NCBI GenBank assembly: GCA_003216835.1
Contig: QCIF01000001.1
Coordinates: 207,659 to 271,658 of the forward strand
DNA from: Prochlorococcus sp. AG-402-K10
Lineage (GTDB): Bacteria > Cyanobacteriota > Cyanobacteriia > PCC-6307 > Cyanobiaceae
Reading direction: 5' to 3'
Length of the DNA stretch: 64,000 nucleotides
The notes under the pieces were generated by a model. The model searched no databases and had not been told where the DNA came from. It saw only the letters and a program-made list of their open reading frames with translations. A program made the translations under genes and the position numbers. Every line of letters begins with the position of its first letter. Position 1 is the first letter of the stretch. Shown here piece after piece: positions 40,260 to 50,025 of the stretch.

Positions 40260-41651
40260 TTATTTATAATTTTTTCTTGAGTCTATTTGAAGTAAATCTC
40301 TAATTTTTTGAACTTGACTTGCAATATTAGGATCAGTTGACAATTTTTTTTCGACTTGTTCAATAGCATACATTACAGTTGTATGGTCCTTACCTCCAAA
40401 TTCTTCTCCAATCCTTGGGAGACTGAGATCAGTTCCTTGTCTCATAAGATACATTCCTATCTGCCTAGCTTGACTTACTTGCTTCCTCCTACTTGAACTA
40501 ATCAATTCATCAGTTGAAACTTTAAAAAATTCAGATACTTTGTTTATAACTTGATTTGGAGTAACAACAACACCCACACTATTAGGGTCAAGCATTGGAG
40601 CAATTGACTGAACTGTTAATGGCAATCCAGTAATTGAAGCAAATGCAACAGCTCTAGTAAATGCACCTTCTAATTCTCTAATATTTGAAGTGAATCTGCC
40701 TGCTATAAATTGAATTAAATCTCTTGGTAGACTCATTCTTTCTTGTTCTGCCTTTTTCTGAAGAATAGCAACCCTGGTTTCAAGATCTGGAGATTGTATA
40801 TCGGCAGTCATCCCCATTGAGAATCTAGAAATTAATCTCTCTTGAATTCCCGATAATTGATTTGGAGGCCTATCACTTGCAATAACTATTTGACTTCCTG
40901 ATTCATGAAGTGCATTAAATGTATGAAAAAATTCCTCCTGAGTATATTCTTTACCTTCTAAAAACTGTATATCATCTATTAAAATTAAGTCCACATTTCT
41001 ATATTTATCTCTAATAGCAGTCATTCCATCTCTCCGTATACCGCTAATAACATCATTAGTAAAAGTTTCTGTCGAGACATATTTAACTTTAGCTTCTGGA
41101 TCTATTTCTACTCGATAATGGCCAATTGCCTGCATTAAATGAGTTTTTCCAAGGCCAACTCCACCACAAATAAATAATGGGTTAAATTCTCTGCCAGGAG
41201 ATTCCGCAACGGCCAAAGCTGCAGCATGAGCCAACCTACTATTTGGACCAACTACAAATCTTTTAAATACATAACGTAAATTTAAAGAGTTAGGATTTTT
41301 GTATCTATTCTTGGTATTGTCTTGGTTGTTTGAAAAAGATTTTTCTTGAATATTAATATTCTTTTCTTTTAAATTTTCTTTAGATTCAGATATCCTGTTG
41401 ATATTAGCTTCAGATTTAAAAATTACTTTAACATTATGTCCACATATTTCTTCTGCAGCTTTTTCAATAGTTTCACAATAGTTTTTCCTCAACCAATCAC
41501 TTGCAAAATTATTTGGAGCAATCAAAGTCAACAAGCCATTCTCAAAACAATTAAATTTAGCAGGCCTTATCCAAGTTTCGAAAGAAGGCTTACTTAAATT
41601 TTTTTGGAGTAATTGTTGAACTTCCGCCCAAATAGGATTAGTTGCTTGCAA
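40260..41651 (-). CDS. dnaA: Chromosomal replication initiator DnaA
   Basis: AAA+ initiator of 463 residues. N-terminal domain I covers about 1-80, a low-complexity linker follows, the Walker A is GGVGLGKTH in domain III, and the C-terminal DNA-binding domain has [16 protein letters not shown]. Translation begins at TTG (41651), since no ATG precedes the conserved [11 protein letters not shown]. dnaN is not adjacent, and I see no oriC-like array of DnaA boxes beside it. Confidence 0.95.
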   Translation of the reverse strand: MQATNPIWAEVQQLLQKNLSKPSFETWIRPAKFNCFENGLLTLIAPNNFASDWLRKNYCETIEKAAEEICGHNVKVIFKSEANINRISESKENLKEKNINIQEKSFSNNQDNTKNRYKNPNSLNLRYVFKRFVVGPNSRLAHAAALAVAESPGREFNPLFICGGVGLGKTHLMQAIGHYRVEIDPEAKVKYVSTETFTNDVISGIRRDGMTAIRDKYRNVDLILIDDIQFLEGKEYTQEEFFHTFNALHESGSQIVIASDRPPNQLSGIQERLISRFSMGMTADIQSPDLETRVAILQKKAEQERMSLPRDLIQFIAGRFTSNIRELEGAFTRAVAFASITGLPLTVQSIAPMLDPNSVGVVVTPNQVINKVSEFFKVSTDELISSSRRKQVSQARQIGMYLMRQGTDLSLPRIGEEFGGKDHTTVMYAIEQVEKKLSTDPNIASQVQKIRDLLQIDSRKNYK

Positions 41652-41656
41652 AATTT

Positions 41657-41670
41657 TTATCTATAGATAA
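41657..41670. promoter_or_regulatory. Perfect palindrome just upstream of dnaA
   Basis: TTATCTATAGATAA is a perfect 14-bp palindrome ending six bases from the dnaA TTG. Each half resembles a DnaA box (TTATCCACA) with two changes. Autoregulation is an inference from position. Confidence 0.4.
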
Positions 41671-41817
41671 ACAATATAGTTGGAATTTAATAATTGGCCA
41701 TTTTCTAATCATAAGATCATGATAAATTTAAGATTTTTTAACAATGGAGATTATGGATTTGTAAGAAATATTTTATTTTTTTAAGTTTATAATTAATAGA
41801 AATTTCCAATTATTTTT

Positions 41818-42453
41818 TTGGCTAAATCATTGCTTATAATAATGGCTAAGTGGCATGGTTTTGGTCGTTGCAAAACAAGGTTATCTAAAGATATAGGTAA
41901 AATTAATTCTTCAAAAGTGCAAAGTGTAATGACAAAACATACACTATCAGTAGCTAAATCTATCAAAAAAAGAGGATTAATTGATATTTCTCTAGCAATA
42001 TCTGGAGTTGGATTTAATAAGAGTAGAAGATGGTCTAATCAATTAGGAATTAGCAACTTTAATTTACAAGGGAGAGGTTGCTTAGGAGAAAGAATGAAAA
42101 GACAAATAATAATTAATAAACAATCCGTTTTTAACAAAAAAATCAAAAATATAATTCTTATTGGGACTGATCTTCCAGATTTATGTCATTTAGATATATT
42201 AAATACCATCAAAGAACTTAAAAAAAATGATCTAATTTTAGGTCCATCAAATGATGGAGGTTATTGGCTTATTGCTTTCTCTGAAAAAATATTATCCTCT
42301 CATTTACATTTACCTTTCATAAATATCAAGTGGAGTTCGGAGAATGTACTTCAAAATACAATTGATAACTTTTCTTCCATAGATATTAAATATAAGTTTT
42401 TAAATACAAAAATAGATTTAGATACAATAAATGATATTGAAAAGAGAAATTAA
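41818..42453 (+). CDS. DUF2064 (TIGR04282) glycosyltransferase-like protein
   Basis: A 211-residue GT-A fold protein of the TIGR04282 type, 'rSAM/selenodomain-associated transferase 1'. It has the N-terminal LIIMAKWHGFGRCKTRLS (nucleotide-binding-like) and GTDLPDL and NDGGYWLIAF. The start is TTG at 41818; starting at the ATG eight codons later would cut the conserved N-terminal strand. It is followed five bases later by its usual partner gene. Confidence 0.8.
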   Translation: MAKSLLIIMAKWHGFGRCKTRLSKDIGKINSSKVQSVMTKHTLSVAKSIKKRGLIDISLAISGVGFNKSRRWSNQLGISNFNLQGRGCLGERMKRQIIINKQSVFNKKIKNIILIGTDLPDLCHLDILNTIKELKKNDLILGPSNDGGYWLIAFSEKILSSHLHLPFINIKWSSENVLQNTIDNFSSIDIKYKFLNTKIDLDTINDIEKRN

Positions 42454-42458
42454 TCACT

Positions 42459-43142
42459 TTGTCTAAAATCTCAATTATTATTCCGACTTACAATGAGGCA
42501 AATAATTTACCTTTATTGCTTTCGGATTTGTCGATTATAAAGAGAGAAGTAGAAATTCTGATTGTTGACTGTGGTAGTCAAGATAAAACTATTGATATCG
42601 CAAATATTTACGGTGCAAAAATACATCAATCAAAAGAAAAAAATAGAGGTTTACAACTAAATATTGGTGCAAAAAATGCATTAGGAGAATGGTTTATTTT
42701 TTTACATGCCGACTCAAGGTTAAATCGCGATTGGTTACAAAAAATAAAGTCAGTTTTACAAGATGACGAATCTTATATTTATTCTTTTATTTTTCAAATT
42801 AATAGTAAAAAGATAATTTACAGATTTCTTGAAATCCTTGTAAATTTTAGAAGTTTTCTTTTAAAAACACCCTATGGAGATCAGGGTTTAATAATACATA
42901 GAACAACCTATTTTAAAAATAATGGTTATAGTGAAATTCCTTTAATGGAAGATTTAGATTTCATAAAAAGATTAAAAAACAAAGAAAATTTAAGAGTACT
43001 AAATTTTCCAATTTATACAAGTTCTAGGAAATGGGAAAAATCTAATATTTTTCAACAAACATTCAATAATTGGAAATTTAGGAGAAGATGGTTAAATGGG
43101 GAATCTATAGAGTCTATATATATTGATTACTACAAAAAATAA
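42459..43142 (+). CDS. GT2 glycosyltransferase (TIGR04283)
   Basis: A 227-residue family 2 glycosyltransferase, TIGR04283 ('rSAM/selenodomain-associated transferase 2'). N-terminal IIIPTYNEANNLP, the acidic VDCGSQDKT and HADSR supply the nucleotide-sugar site, and EDLDFIKRL is a catalytic-type motif. Start is TTG. The pair with TIGR04282 is normal, but the radical SAM/selenodomain protein expected nearby is not in the window. Confidence 0.8.
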   Translation: MSKISIIIPTYNEANNLPLLLSDLSIIKREVEILIVDCGSQDKTIDIANIYGAKIHQSKEKNRGLQLNIGAKNALGEWFIFLHADSRLNRDWLQKIKSVLQDDESYIYSFIFQINSKKIIYRFLEILVNFRSFLLKTPYGDQGLIIHRTTYFKNNGYSEIPLMEDLDFIKRLKNKENLRVLNFPIYTSSRKWEKSNIFQQTFNNWKFRRRWLNGESIESIYIDYYKK

Positions 43143-43673
43143 TTAATTTGCATACCAAAAAGCGCATTTAGAACCTCTTGGTTCTAATATCCAACCTTGT
43201 CTTTTATAAAATGAAACCACTTCTGCATCAGCGAAAAGGGTAACTTTAAAAATTCCAATATTTTTTAATTCTTTTAAGATATATTTCATCAATTCTTTAC
43301 CTAAACCATTTCCTTGATAGATAGGATTAACAGCTACATCCCACACTGTTGCCTCTAAAATTCCGTCACCTGTGCATCTAGCAAAACCAACAAGTCTAGG
43401 GAACTTTTCGTCATACAGCCATAATCCCACAACCAGAATACTAAAAGCTAAAGCTCTTTTTACTCTCCTTATTGGCCTTGTACTCCAACCAACAGTTTGC
43501 AAAAGTTGATCTAACTCAATAAGATCTAATTCCTTATCCTTACTACAAACAAAAATTTCTCCTGTATGTTTCTGCGTAAATTCATAAGAATTCAATCCAT
43601 AATTTTTTATAAGCTCATCTTTTAATATCGAGTTTGTTTTCTTTATTGATGAACCTTGATTTCTAAAAATCAT
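43143..43673 (-). CDS. GNAT family N-acetyltransferase
   Basis: A 176-residue acetyltransferase with the acetyl-CoA motif QGNGLGKELM at 120-129 and a conserved C-terminal DAEVVSFYKRQGW. The substrate is unknown; the form resembles plastid GNATs with an N-terminal extension. Its ATG overlaps the stop of the ABC exporter gene by one base, so the two are translationally coupled. Confidence 0.85.
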   Translation of the reverse strand: MIFRNQGSSIKKTNSILKDELIKNYGLNSYEFTQKHTGEIFVCSKDKELDLIELDQLLQTVGWSTRPIRRVKRALAFSILVVGLWLYDEKFPRLVGFARCTGDGILEATVWDVAVNPIYQGNGLGKELMKYILKELKNIGIFKVTLFADAEVVSFYKRQGWILEPRGSKCAFWYAN

Positions 43674-45469
43674 TAAAAATTGGCGAATCCTTTTTCTTGA
43701 AGTTCAGAGAGCTGAAAATATAGTCCTTTTTTAAGTCTAAGTTCAATATGTGTTCCTTCTTCAATTAATTCCCCTCCTTTTAAGACCAATATTTTATCAG
43801 AGCTTTCAATAGTTGCAAGCCTGTGCGCAATAACTAATGCCGTCCTTTTTTCTAGAATTCTTTTAAGATCTCTTTGTAAAGTAGCTTCAGTGGAAGGGTC
43901 CATAAAGGCTGTCGCCTCATCCATTATCAATACAACAGGATTTCTAATAGCGACACGAGCAACCGAAAGGAGTTGTCTTTCGCCAGACGAAAGATTTCCT
44001 CCTCTTTCTCTAAGGAATGTGTTTAGACCATCAGGTAATTTCTTCAACAAACTTTCCAACCCTAATTCTTTACAAATTTTTTCTAAGTCAAGATTATTGA
44101 TATTAGTACTTAGCTTTAGATTATCTGCGACATTACCACTAAAAATAAAAGTATCTTGTAAAACAACTCCTAACATATTTCTAAGTATTGAAATAGGAAT
44201 TTCTTTTATGTTTACATCATCAATAAAAATTTGTCCTGATTGAGGTTCATACAATCTACATAGCAATCTTATTATGGTTGTTTTACCTGAACCAGTTGGG
44301 CCAACAAACGCGATATGCTCTCCTGGATTTACGATGAAAGACAAATCCTTGATTACCTCTTCACCTTCTTTGTAAAAGAAATTAACATGGCGGAATTCAA
44401 TTTTGCCTTTAAATGCAAAACCTTTATTTAAGACCTCTCCTGAAATATGCTGCGAAGAAATATTATCTTTAATTTCAATTTCTTCCTCTAATAATTCATT
44501 TATTCTTTCAACAGCTGTAAGCCCTCCCTGAATTTGAGTAAATCTCTCCGCAAGCTGTCTTAAAGGTTCAAAAAGTCTCTGAGAATATAAAATAAAGGTA
44601 GTTAATGTTCCTAAACCAATATTATCAGAGGTAACTAGATATCCTCCCACTGCTAATACCAAAGATACGGCAGCTAGAGAGATCCACTCTATAAATGCTG
44701 ATATACTACTATCATAAAAAATTGTTCCATTTACAGCCTTCTTATAAGCCCGGCCAGTATTAGAAAATTTTTTGCTATTAAAATCCTCTCTTCTGAACAT
44801 CTGAACGACCTCTAATCCTTGCAGATTCTCTTGGAAGTCAGAGTTAAGTTGAGACAATTCCTCCCTTACTTGATAATTTGCTTTTCTATAACGTTTTTGA
44901 AGCCAAATAATAAAATATGAAACTGGGATTTGAGTTAGTAGTAATAATATTGCAAGTCCTCTATCTATAGAAAGCATTGTTATGGAAATAACTATCAGAC
45001 TTACGAAATCAGCTATTACTCCAACTGCTCCACTACCAAAAACCTCTGCTAAAGCATCTACATCATTAGTCAACCTTGTTAATAATTTACCAACAGGCAT
45101 TTTATCGTGAAATTTAAGAGAAAGGGAAATAGAGTGTTCAAAAAGTTGTCTCCTTATCCTTGCAGTAAGTCTCTGACCTACAGCTTGGATATTATATGTT
45201 TGATAACCTTGTAAAACTAATCTAAAAAGAACGGTAATAAATAAAGTTATTATTATTAAATTAATTGACTGTCCAATAAGGGTTTTACTTAACCAGACAT
45301 CTGTATTTTCATTTTTAAGAATTGTTATTGCCTGACCTACCAATAGAGGTTGTATAGCTCCAGCAAAAGATAAAGGTAACAAAACTATCAAAATCAAAAA
45401 AATTGCTCTTTTATCTTTAGTTAAATATCTCCCTAACTTTTTAATTCTTTTAAAGTCACTCACAAACAT
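43673..45469 (-). CDS. ABC exporter, fused permease and ATPase
   Basis: A 598-residue half-transporter. The six-helix ABC membrane domain spans about 20-320, with TRLTNDVDALAEVFG in its coupling region, and the nucleotide-binding domain follows with Walker A GPTGSGKTT (about 390-398), signature LSSGERQ, and VLIMDEATAFMD. It resembles MsbA/MDR-type exporters of lipids or drugs; the substrate is unknown. It follows hisG by 12 bases. Confidence 0.9.
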   Translation of the reverse strand: MFVSDFKRIKKLGRYLTKDKRAIFLILIVLLPLSFAGAIQPLLVGQAITILKNENTDVWLSKTLIGQSINLIIITLFITVLFRLVLQGYQTYNIQAVGQRLTARIRRQLFEHSISLSLKFHDKMPVGKLLTRLTNDVDALAEVFGSGAVGVIADFVSLIVISITMLSIDRGLAILLLLTQIPVSYFIIWLQKRYRKANYQVREELSQLNSDFQENLQGLEVVQMFRREDFNSKKFSNTGRAYKKAVNGTIFYDSSISAFIEWISLAAVSLVLAVGGYLVTSDNIGLGTLTTFILYSQRLFEPLRQLAERFTQIQGGLTAVERINELLEEEIEIKDNISSQHISGEVLNKGFAFKGKIEFRHVNFFYKEGEEVIKDLSFIVNPGEHIAFVGPTGSGKTTIIRLLCRLYEPQSGQIFIDDVNIKEIPISILRNMLGVVLQDTFIFSGNVADNLKLSTNINNLDLEKICKELGLESLLKKLPDGLNTFLRERGGNLSSGERQLLSVARVAIRNPVVLIMDEATAFMDPSTEATLQRDLKRILEKRTALVIAHRLATIESSDKILVLKGGELIEEGTHIELRLKKGLYFQLSELQEKGFANF

Positions 45470-45481
45470 TTAGCTAATCTT

Positions 45482-46120
45482 TTATAAATCACTAATTGAT
45501 TCTATTGATAAAATTGTATCTCGGAGAGAACTATTATCTAACCTCAAAGATAAAGGATTAGCAATTAGGCGCGCTGTCGAGTAAAAAAGATCATCAATTT
45601 TATGTAAACCATTTTCCTTGAGAGTTTTACCTGTCGCGACTAAATCAACTATCGCTTCCGCCATACCTGTTATGGGACCAAGTTCCACAGATCCTGTTAA
45701 ATGAACTATTTCTACAGGTATATTTAAATCATCAAAATAAGATCTTGCTGTTTTAGTGAATTTACTTGCAACTTTACAATTTGCAGGAAGATCAGTTGGT
45801 TTTGAATAATCACTAGAATTTTTAACCGCTAGCGACATGTGACAGCCTCCAAATCCTAGATCAAGTAACTTAGCTACTTCTAATTCAGATTCTTGTAAAA
45901 CATCATATCCTACAATCCCTAAATCAGCCTGACCGTAACTGACATAAACTGGAACATCTCCATTTCTGACCAATAACGCCTTCCCACGTTTACACTTTGA
46001 CTCAAAAGTTAATGATCTATTATTTACATCCAGTGCATTAGAGAAATCTAGCCCTGCTTTCTTAAAAACAGAAATAGACTCTTTTAACAGAGCTCCTTTA
46101 GGTAAAGCTATAGTAATCAT
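45482..46120 (-). CDS. hisG: ATP phosphoribosyltransferase, short form
   Basis: First enzyme of histidine synthesis, 212 residues. The short form (lacking the C-terminal regulatory domain) needs HisZ as partner, which is not in this window. The start [16 protein letters not shown] and central [14 protein letters not shown] are family signatures. Divergent from gloB across 40 bases. Confidence 0.95.
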   Translation of the reverse strand: MITIALPKGALLKESISVFKKAGLDFSNALDVNNRSLTFESKCKRGKALLVRNGDVPVYVSYGQADLGIVGYDVLQESELEVAKLLDLGFGGCHMSLAVKNSSDYSKPTDLPANCKVASKFTKTARSYFDDLNIPVEIVHLTGSVELGPITGMAEAIVDLVATGKTLKENGLHKIDDLFYSTARLIANPLSLRLDNSSLRDTILSIESISDL

Positions 46121-46160
46121 AGAACAATCTCTTCCAAGAACTCTTAATTCTAAGTTAACA

Positions 46161-46904
46161 ATGGAATTTAATAAAGCTCAAAATATAATAGGACTTAGAG
46201 TGTTAAATGATAATGTAATTTGGTTGTGGAAAAGAAATAAAAAAGTTGTAGTCATAGATCCAGCAATATCAGAACCAGTAATTAATTATCTTTGTGAAAA
46301 CAATCTTCATTTAGAAGCAATTTTACAAACACATCATCATAATGATCATATTGGAGGAACAGAGGAACTTATCAAAAAATGGCCAAAAGTTAAAGTTATT
46401 GCCTCAAAAAAAGAGAAAGATCGAATCCCTTTCCAGAATTTATCTGTAGCAGATGGAGATAAACTTAATATATTGGGTCAAGGAGTACAAATAATTGAAG
46501 TATTAGGGCATACAAGATCGCACATATCCTTCTATTTATCAAATGATGAGAATCCTGTTCTTTTTATTGGTGACACATTATTCTCAGGTGGTTGTGGGCG
46601 AATTTTTGAAGGTACTTATGAACAAATGTACGATTCATTAGAAAGAATAAAGTTATTACCAAGAAATACTCTTATATACTGCGCACATGAATATACCAGG
46701 TCAAATCTTTTATGGGCATTAAATCTTAAACCAGAAGATCAAGATATAAAAAATAAACTGTTGCAAGTTGAAAAAGAAATTTCACTAAAAAGATTGACAA
46801 TTCCATTTCAGCTAGATGAAGAAATGAAAATAAATCTTTTTTTAAGAGCAAGAAATTTAAAAGAATTTACTGATTTAAGAGCCAATAAAGATTTATGGAG
46901 TTAA
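46161..46904 (+). CDS. gloB: Hydroxyacylglutathione hydrolase (glyoxalase II)
   Basis: Metallo-beta-lactamase fold enzyme of 247 residues that hydrolyses S-lactoylglutathione. The metal-binding THHHNDH is at 57-63, GHTRSHISF and [12 protein letters not shown] follow, and CAHEYT provides another His. Length is normal. It joins glutathione reductase and the GST-like gene in a glutathione-linked set within 8 kb, though not as one operon. Confidence 0.95.
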   Translation: MEFNKAQNIIGLRVLNDNVIWLWKRNKKVVVIDPAISEPVINYLCENNLHLEAILQTHHHNDHIGGTEELIKKWPKVKVIASKKEKDRIPFQNLSVADGDKLNILGQGVQIIEVLGHTRSHISFYLSNDENPVLFIGDTLFSGGCGRIFEGTYEQMYDSLERIKLLPRNTLIYCAHEYTRSNLLWALNLKPEDQDIKNKLLQVEKEISLKRLTIPFQLDEEMKINLFLRARNLKEFTDLRANKDLWS

Positions 46905-46928
46905 ATATATAGATATAACCTTAATCAA

Positions 46929-47321
46929 ATGTCTTCTAAGCAAGTAATTAAAACCTCTAACGCTCCAGATCCAGTTGGACCTTATAATCAAGCAATCAAA
47001 GCGGGGAACTTTATTTTTTGTTCTGGTCAAATAGCTATAGATCCTGTCTCAAATGAAATAAACTGCTTGGGGGATATTGAGAAAGAAACCGTTCAAGTTT
47101 TAAATAATCTTTCATCTGTTCTTACTGCTGGTGGAGCGAAAATAGAGGATATCATAAAGACAACTATTTACTTAACTAACTTAAATGATTTTCAAATTGT
47201 CAATAAAATATATAGTGATTTTTTTAAAGTAGACAATCCTCCTGCTAGGGCTTGTGTAGAAGTCTCATCTTTACCAAAAGGAGTTTCAATTGAAATAGAA
47301 TGTGTCGCATTTTTAGATTAA
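46929..47321 (+). CDS. ridA: RidA family enamine/imine deaminase
   Basis: A 130-residue RidA protein that removes reactive enamine and imine intermediates. PVGPYNQAIKAGNFIFCSGQI near the N-terminus and PPARACVEVSSLPKG with the conserved Arg near the C-terminus are typical. It is 24 bases after gloB. Confidence 0.93.
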   Translation: MSSKQVIKTSNAPDPVGPYNQAIKAGNFIFCSGQIAIDPVSNEINCLGDIEKETVQVLNNLSSVLTAGGAKIEDIIKTTIYLTNLNDFQIVNKIYSDFFKVDNPPARACVEVSSLPKGVSIEIECVAFLD

Positions 47322-47406
47322 TTTCTAATTATTTAGAAATTTAAAATATGAACCAATATTGCATCATATTTGTATAGATTATTAGGAGGTAATTCCTCTT
47401 TGATCT

Positions 47407-47634
47407 ATGTCAGCAGCAAAGCTTAATATAGACGAACTAGAAGCAGGCTACCCATTATTTTGTAAAGCACTTAGGCTATTAATTTTAAAAGGCAACTCAG
47501 TTAAAGAGATTGAAAAAACAGTTTGTTGGGGTCATCTAGAAACATTAAATAGATGTTTACCAGGAAGATACAAAGCTCCTACTTATTTAATGGCATTAAT
47601 AAAAAGAGATATCGCAAAGCCCAATAATTATTAA
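47407..47634 (+). CDS. Small conserved picocyanobacterial protein (possibly DUF3136)
   Basis: A 75-residue protein with a likely helix-turn-helix-like arrangement (GNSVKEIEKTVCWGHLETLNRCLPGRYKAP). I suspect but cannot confirm the DUF3136 family. No signal or membrane segment. AGGAGGT at 47384-47390 is a perfect anti-SD match, but it lies 16 bases before the ATG, too far for efficient use unless a small hairpin with CCTC (47395-47398) changes spacing. It ends one base before the acRAF stop, so is convergent with the carboxysome operon. Confidence 0.55.
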   Translation: MSAAKLNIDELEAGYPLFCKALRLLILKGNSVKEIEKTVCWGHLETLNRCLPGRYKAPTYLMALIKRDIAKPNNY

Positions 47635-47877
47635 TTAAATTACACTTTTAAAAAAGTTATCTATTTGATTAGAAAAATCCTTTTCAGAAGGAGTTATTTC
47701 TTCAGAATCTAGAAATATTGTAAAGCTTACAAAGTTCTTACCAAAACTGATATTTGGATACATATTTTTTTCTTTACATAATTGATCAATCTTTTCCATA
47801 AATTTACTTATTTTTGAATATTCTTCAAACTCAAATCTTTGTTCAATTCTAAACGGTGACTCTCTTTGATTCCACAT
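47635..47877 (-). CDS. acRAF: Alpha-carboxysome RuBisCO assembly factor (pterin dehydratase-like)
   Basis: An 80-residue PCD-fold protein, last gene of the carboxysome operon. In related genomes this protein binds RuBisCO large subunits and helps assembly; it lacks the pterin-4a-carbinolamine dehydratase active-site His pattern and is unlikely to be enzymatic. It follows csoS4B with a 90-base spacer, the largest in the distal part of the operon. Confidence 0.82.
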   Translation of the reverse strand: MWNQRESPFRIEQRFEFEEYSKISKFMEKIDQLCKEKNMYPNISFGKNFVSFTIFLDSEEITPSEKDFSNQIDNFFKSVI

Positions 47878-47967
47878 TAAGATTTTTAAGCCTAGTAATA
47901 CTATACAGTCAGTAAAGATTTTCCAAAATCTTTTTTAAGATTTAAATTAAAATGACAAATTAAATCT

Positions 47968-48216
47968 TTATTCAGACTCCCAATTATCAATAATACCGCC
48001 AATTGTTAAATCAGTTTGAACTTCTGGATTTGGGCAAGCAAATCTCGCAGCTGAACCACTCGCAGTAAAAACCCAATTACCCTCTCTAGCGCCTACAGGA
48101 TCAACTGCAACTAGCTTCTTTCCCTTATTATTTTCCAAAATACGTAAATTCATATGTCCTAAGCCAGCGACTCTTTGAGTACATACCATTCTCCCTAAGA
48201 CCTTCATAATTTCCAC
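47968..48216 (-). CDS. csoS4B: Carboxysome vertex protein CsoS4B (peptide B)
   Basis: Pentameric BMC-P protein, one of the two that cap carboxysome vertices. I choose a GTG start at 48216 because AGGGGG lies nine bases upstream, giving 82 residues; ATG at 48207 would lose three residues. MVCTQRVAGLGHMNLR and GSAARF match CsoS4. An upstream extension of the frame runs into csoS4A and is not needed. Confidence 0.85.
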   Translation of the reverse strand: MEIMKVLGRMVCTQRVAGLGHMNLRILENNKGKKLVAVDPVGAREGNWVFTASGSAARFACPNPEVQTDLTIGGIIDNWESE

Positions 48217-48229
48217 GATTTGTATCCCC

Positions 48230-48487
48230 CTAGTTTTTTGGACTATTTGGATCCCAATGATCAATTATTCCAACAATGGTTAAGTCACTAGGATAAGATT
48301 TACTGCCTGCAGCTTCTCTAGCAGCAGAACTTCCAACGCAGATAACCCAATCTCCTGGCTTACAACCAACGGCATCCACGGCAACTTTATTAGATGACCC
48401 ATCTAAAACAACCTGTAGATGTTTATGTTCAAAACCAGGAATTCTATTTGTTGAGACTAGTGGTTTTACAACCTTGCAAATTAACAT
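48230..48487 (-). CDS. csoS4A: Carboxysome vertex protein CsoS4A (peptide A)
   Basis: An 85-residue pentameric shell protein. Features are a short N-terminal strand (LICKVVKPLVSTNRIPGF), the glycine-rich AVGCKPGDWVICVGSSAAREA and a conserved LTIVGIIDHW end. GAGGAGG inside the end of csoSCA lies about 11 bases before its ATG, giving good translation. Its start is two bases past the csoSCA stop. Confidence 0.93.
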   Translation of the reverse strand: MLICKVVKPLVSTNRIPGFEHKHLQVVLDGSSNKVAVDAVGCKPGDWVICVGSSAAREAAGSKSYPSDLTIVGIIDHWDPNSPKN

Positions 48488-48489
48488 AA

Positions 48490-50019
48490 TTAGTGAGCCT
48501 CCTCTGTTTTTTTATCTAAAGACATTCCAACAATTTGTGCGGAATGAATCTCGTCCCTATTTCTAATAGTAAGACAAGTATGTAATAAACCTTGATCAAC
48601 TAAATTTTTATATCTAATTGATATCGCATCATTTACTCTTTTACAATCTTTTATTGCCCTATCCTTTGCTCCAGGAACTTTCCCTGAATAATCAAATCTT
48701 ATAACCACTGGTATAGGTAGATCCTGAGAAACATTTAATCCAGTAAAAATCTTCACTCCTACATCCAAATCAGGGGAACCCTCCTCGACAGTATCAAGAT
48801 GGGAAAAATAAGTTAAATTTCTGAGATGTACTTCCTTGAAACCTATACCAACTCCAATAAACCTCTCTGCATGACCAATATCCTCATAAGAACCTTTATG
48901 AAAATTCTTTACGTAATCAATTTGAGAAATATTATTAACAATTAATTTATAAACAAATTTATCTATTCCCTGAAGTTGATCTTTTGAAGATTTTTTAGAA
49001 ATTATCTGACATATTTCTCTCTCCGCTTCCTCTTTTGAAAAGTTTATTGTTGAATTATAAATTTCCAAAGTAGAAATAGTTTTTTCTAAATCTATTTTTC
49101 CATCGCTTGTAGATAAGTGAATCTTTAACGAGTCAGTATCAGTATCAAGTCCAATTAACATTAGATCTACAGATGCTCCACAGCAAAAACTATTTTCTAC
49201 AGCTTGTTTAAAAGCAAGTAATTTATTGCTCCCTTCTTGTGCTGCTAACTCATCATTACTACCATGAGCTGCGCATCCCTGATGTAAAGGATCTACGGAA
49301 CTAAAGTGATAAGTGACAATTTTTAAGTATCTTGTATCTTGATGAGCCTCATTAGGCATGTTTTCTCTATATCTTTTATGTTCAGTTTTTACCCATCTAT
49401 TTACAGTATTTTCAATATCAAAAAGTGCTCCAGCATGAGACCTTCTTCTTACTGAACTAAATGGTATTCTCATAACATACGCGACTGTATGGGCTAATCT
49501 GCCATCAGAACAAGGAGTTATATCAAGTAAATGTATTCCACAATCTAATAGGAATTTCTCAAAATCTATTGAGCTTCTACTTCCCGCAGATCCTTCTAAA
49601 GGGTCATTTTTAAAAAAATTATCACTTAGTTTTTCATGTTGTTTAAAAACACACCAGGCATATAAAGCTCTCATATCAAGAGGTTTAACCCAAGATTTAT
49701 CTAACACATGCTTGGGTAAATCTATCCCCAAATTTTCTCTCGATATTTTTTGTGCAGCATTTATAAAATCTTCATGATGTTGTAAACGTGCAATTTCTTT
49801 TAAAGTTGGGACAATCCTGTCAAAATCACTTTTTATTTCACTTTCATACCTATATAGATTTTGATTTTGAAGATCATTAGTTAAGATATGATCCTTTCCA
49901 GTTCTTTTTAAGTTACTTGCCTCTTTAGTTTGTGTATGAATATTTTCCGTAAAAGTTTTCATTGGAGCTGTTGGCCCCAATGTGAAGTTCTTGGCTTTAG
50001 CCAGTCCTCTTAAAGGCAT
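48490..50019 (-). CDS. csoS3: Carboxysomal carbonic anhydrase CsoSCA
   Basis: Epsilon/beta-type carbonic anhydrase of 509 residues that makes CO2 from bicarbonate inside the carboxysome. The likely zinc ligands are Cys170 (TPCSDGR, with Asp172 and Arg174 of the dyad), His238 and Cys249 (HQGCAAHGSND). The N-terminal part, about 1-115, is the helical region and the last 200 residues are the degenerate second half. It follows csoS2 with a seven-base spacer. Confidence 0.95.
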   Translation of the reverse strand: MPLRGLAKAKNFTLGPTAPMKTFTENIHTQTKEASNLKRTGKDHILTNDLQNQNLYRYESEIKSDFDRIVPTLKEIARLQHHEDFINAAQKISRENLGIDLPKHVLDKSWVKPLDMRALYAWCVFKQHEKLSDNFFKNDPLEGSAGSRSSIDFEKFLLDCGIHLLDITPCSDGRLAHTVAYVMRIPFSSVRRRSHAGALFDIENTVNRWVKTEHKRYRENMPNEAHQDTRYLKIVTYHFSSVDPLHQGCAAHGSNDELAAQEGSNKLLAFKQAVENSFCCGASVDLMLIGLDTDTDSLKIHLSTSDGKIDLEKTISTLEIYNSTINFSKEEAEREICQIISKKSSKDQLQGIDKFVYKLIVNNISQIDYVKNFHKGSYEDIGHAERFIGVGIGFKEVHLRNLTYFSHLDTVEEGSPDLDVGVKIFTGLNVSQDLPIPVVIRFDYSGKVPGAKDRAIKDCKRVNDAISIRYKNLVDQGLLHTCLTIRNRDEIHSAQIVGMSLDKKTEEAH

Positions 50020-50025
50020 TTTTAA

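Noticed and set aside
41652..41817. Replication origin beside dnaA
   Set aside because: No cluster of DnaA boxes or AT-rich 13-mer-like array was seen, and dnaN is not adjacent.
48217..48264. Extension of CsoS4B into csoS4A
   Set aside because: It overlaps csoS4A coding sequence; a GTG with AGGGGG upstream at 48216 explains the start.
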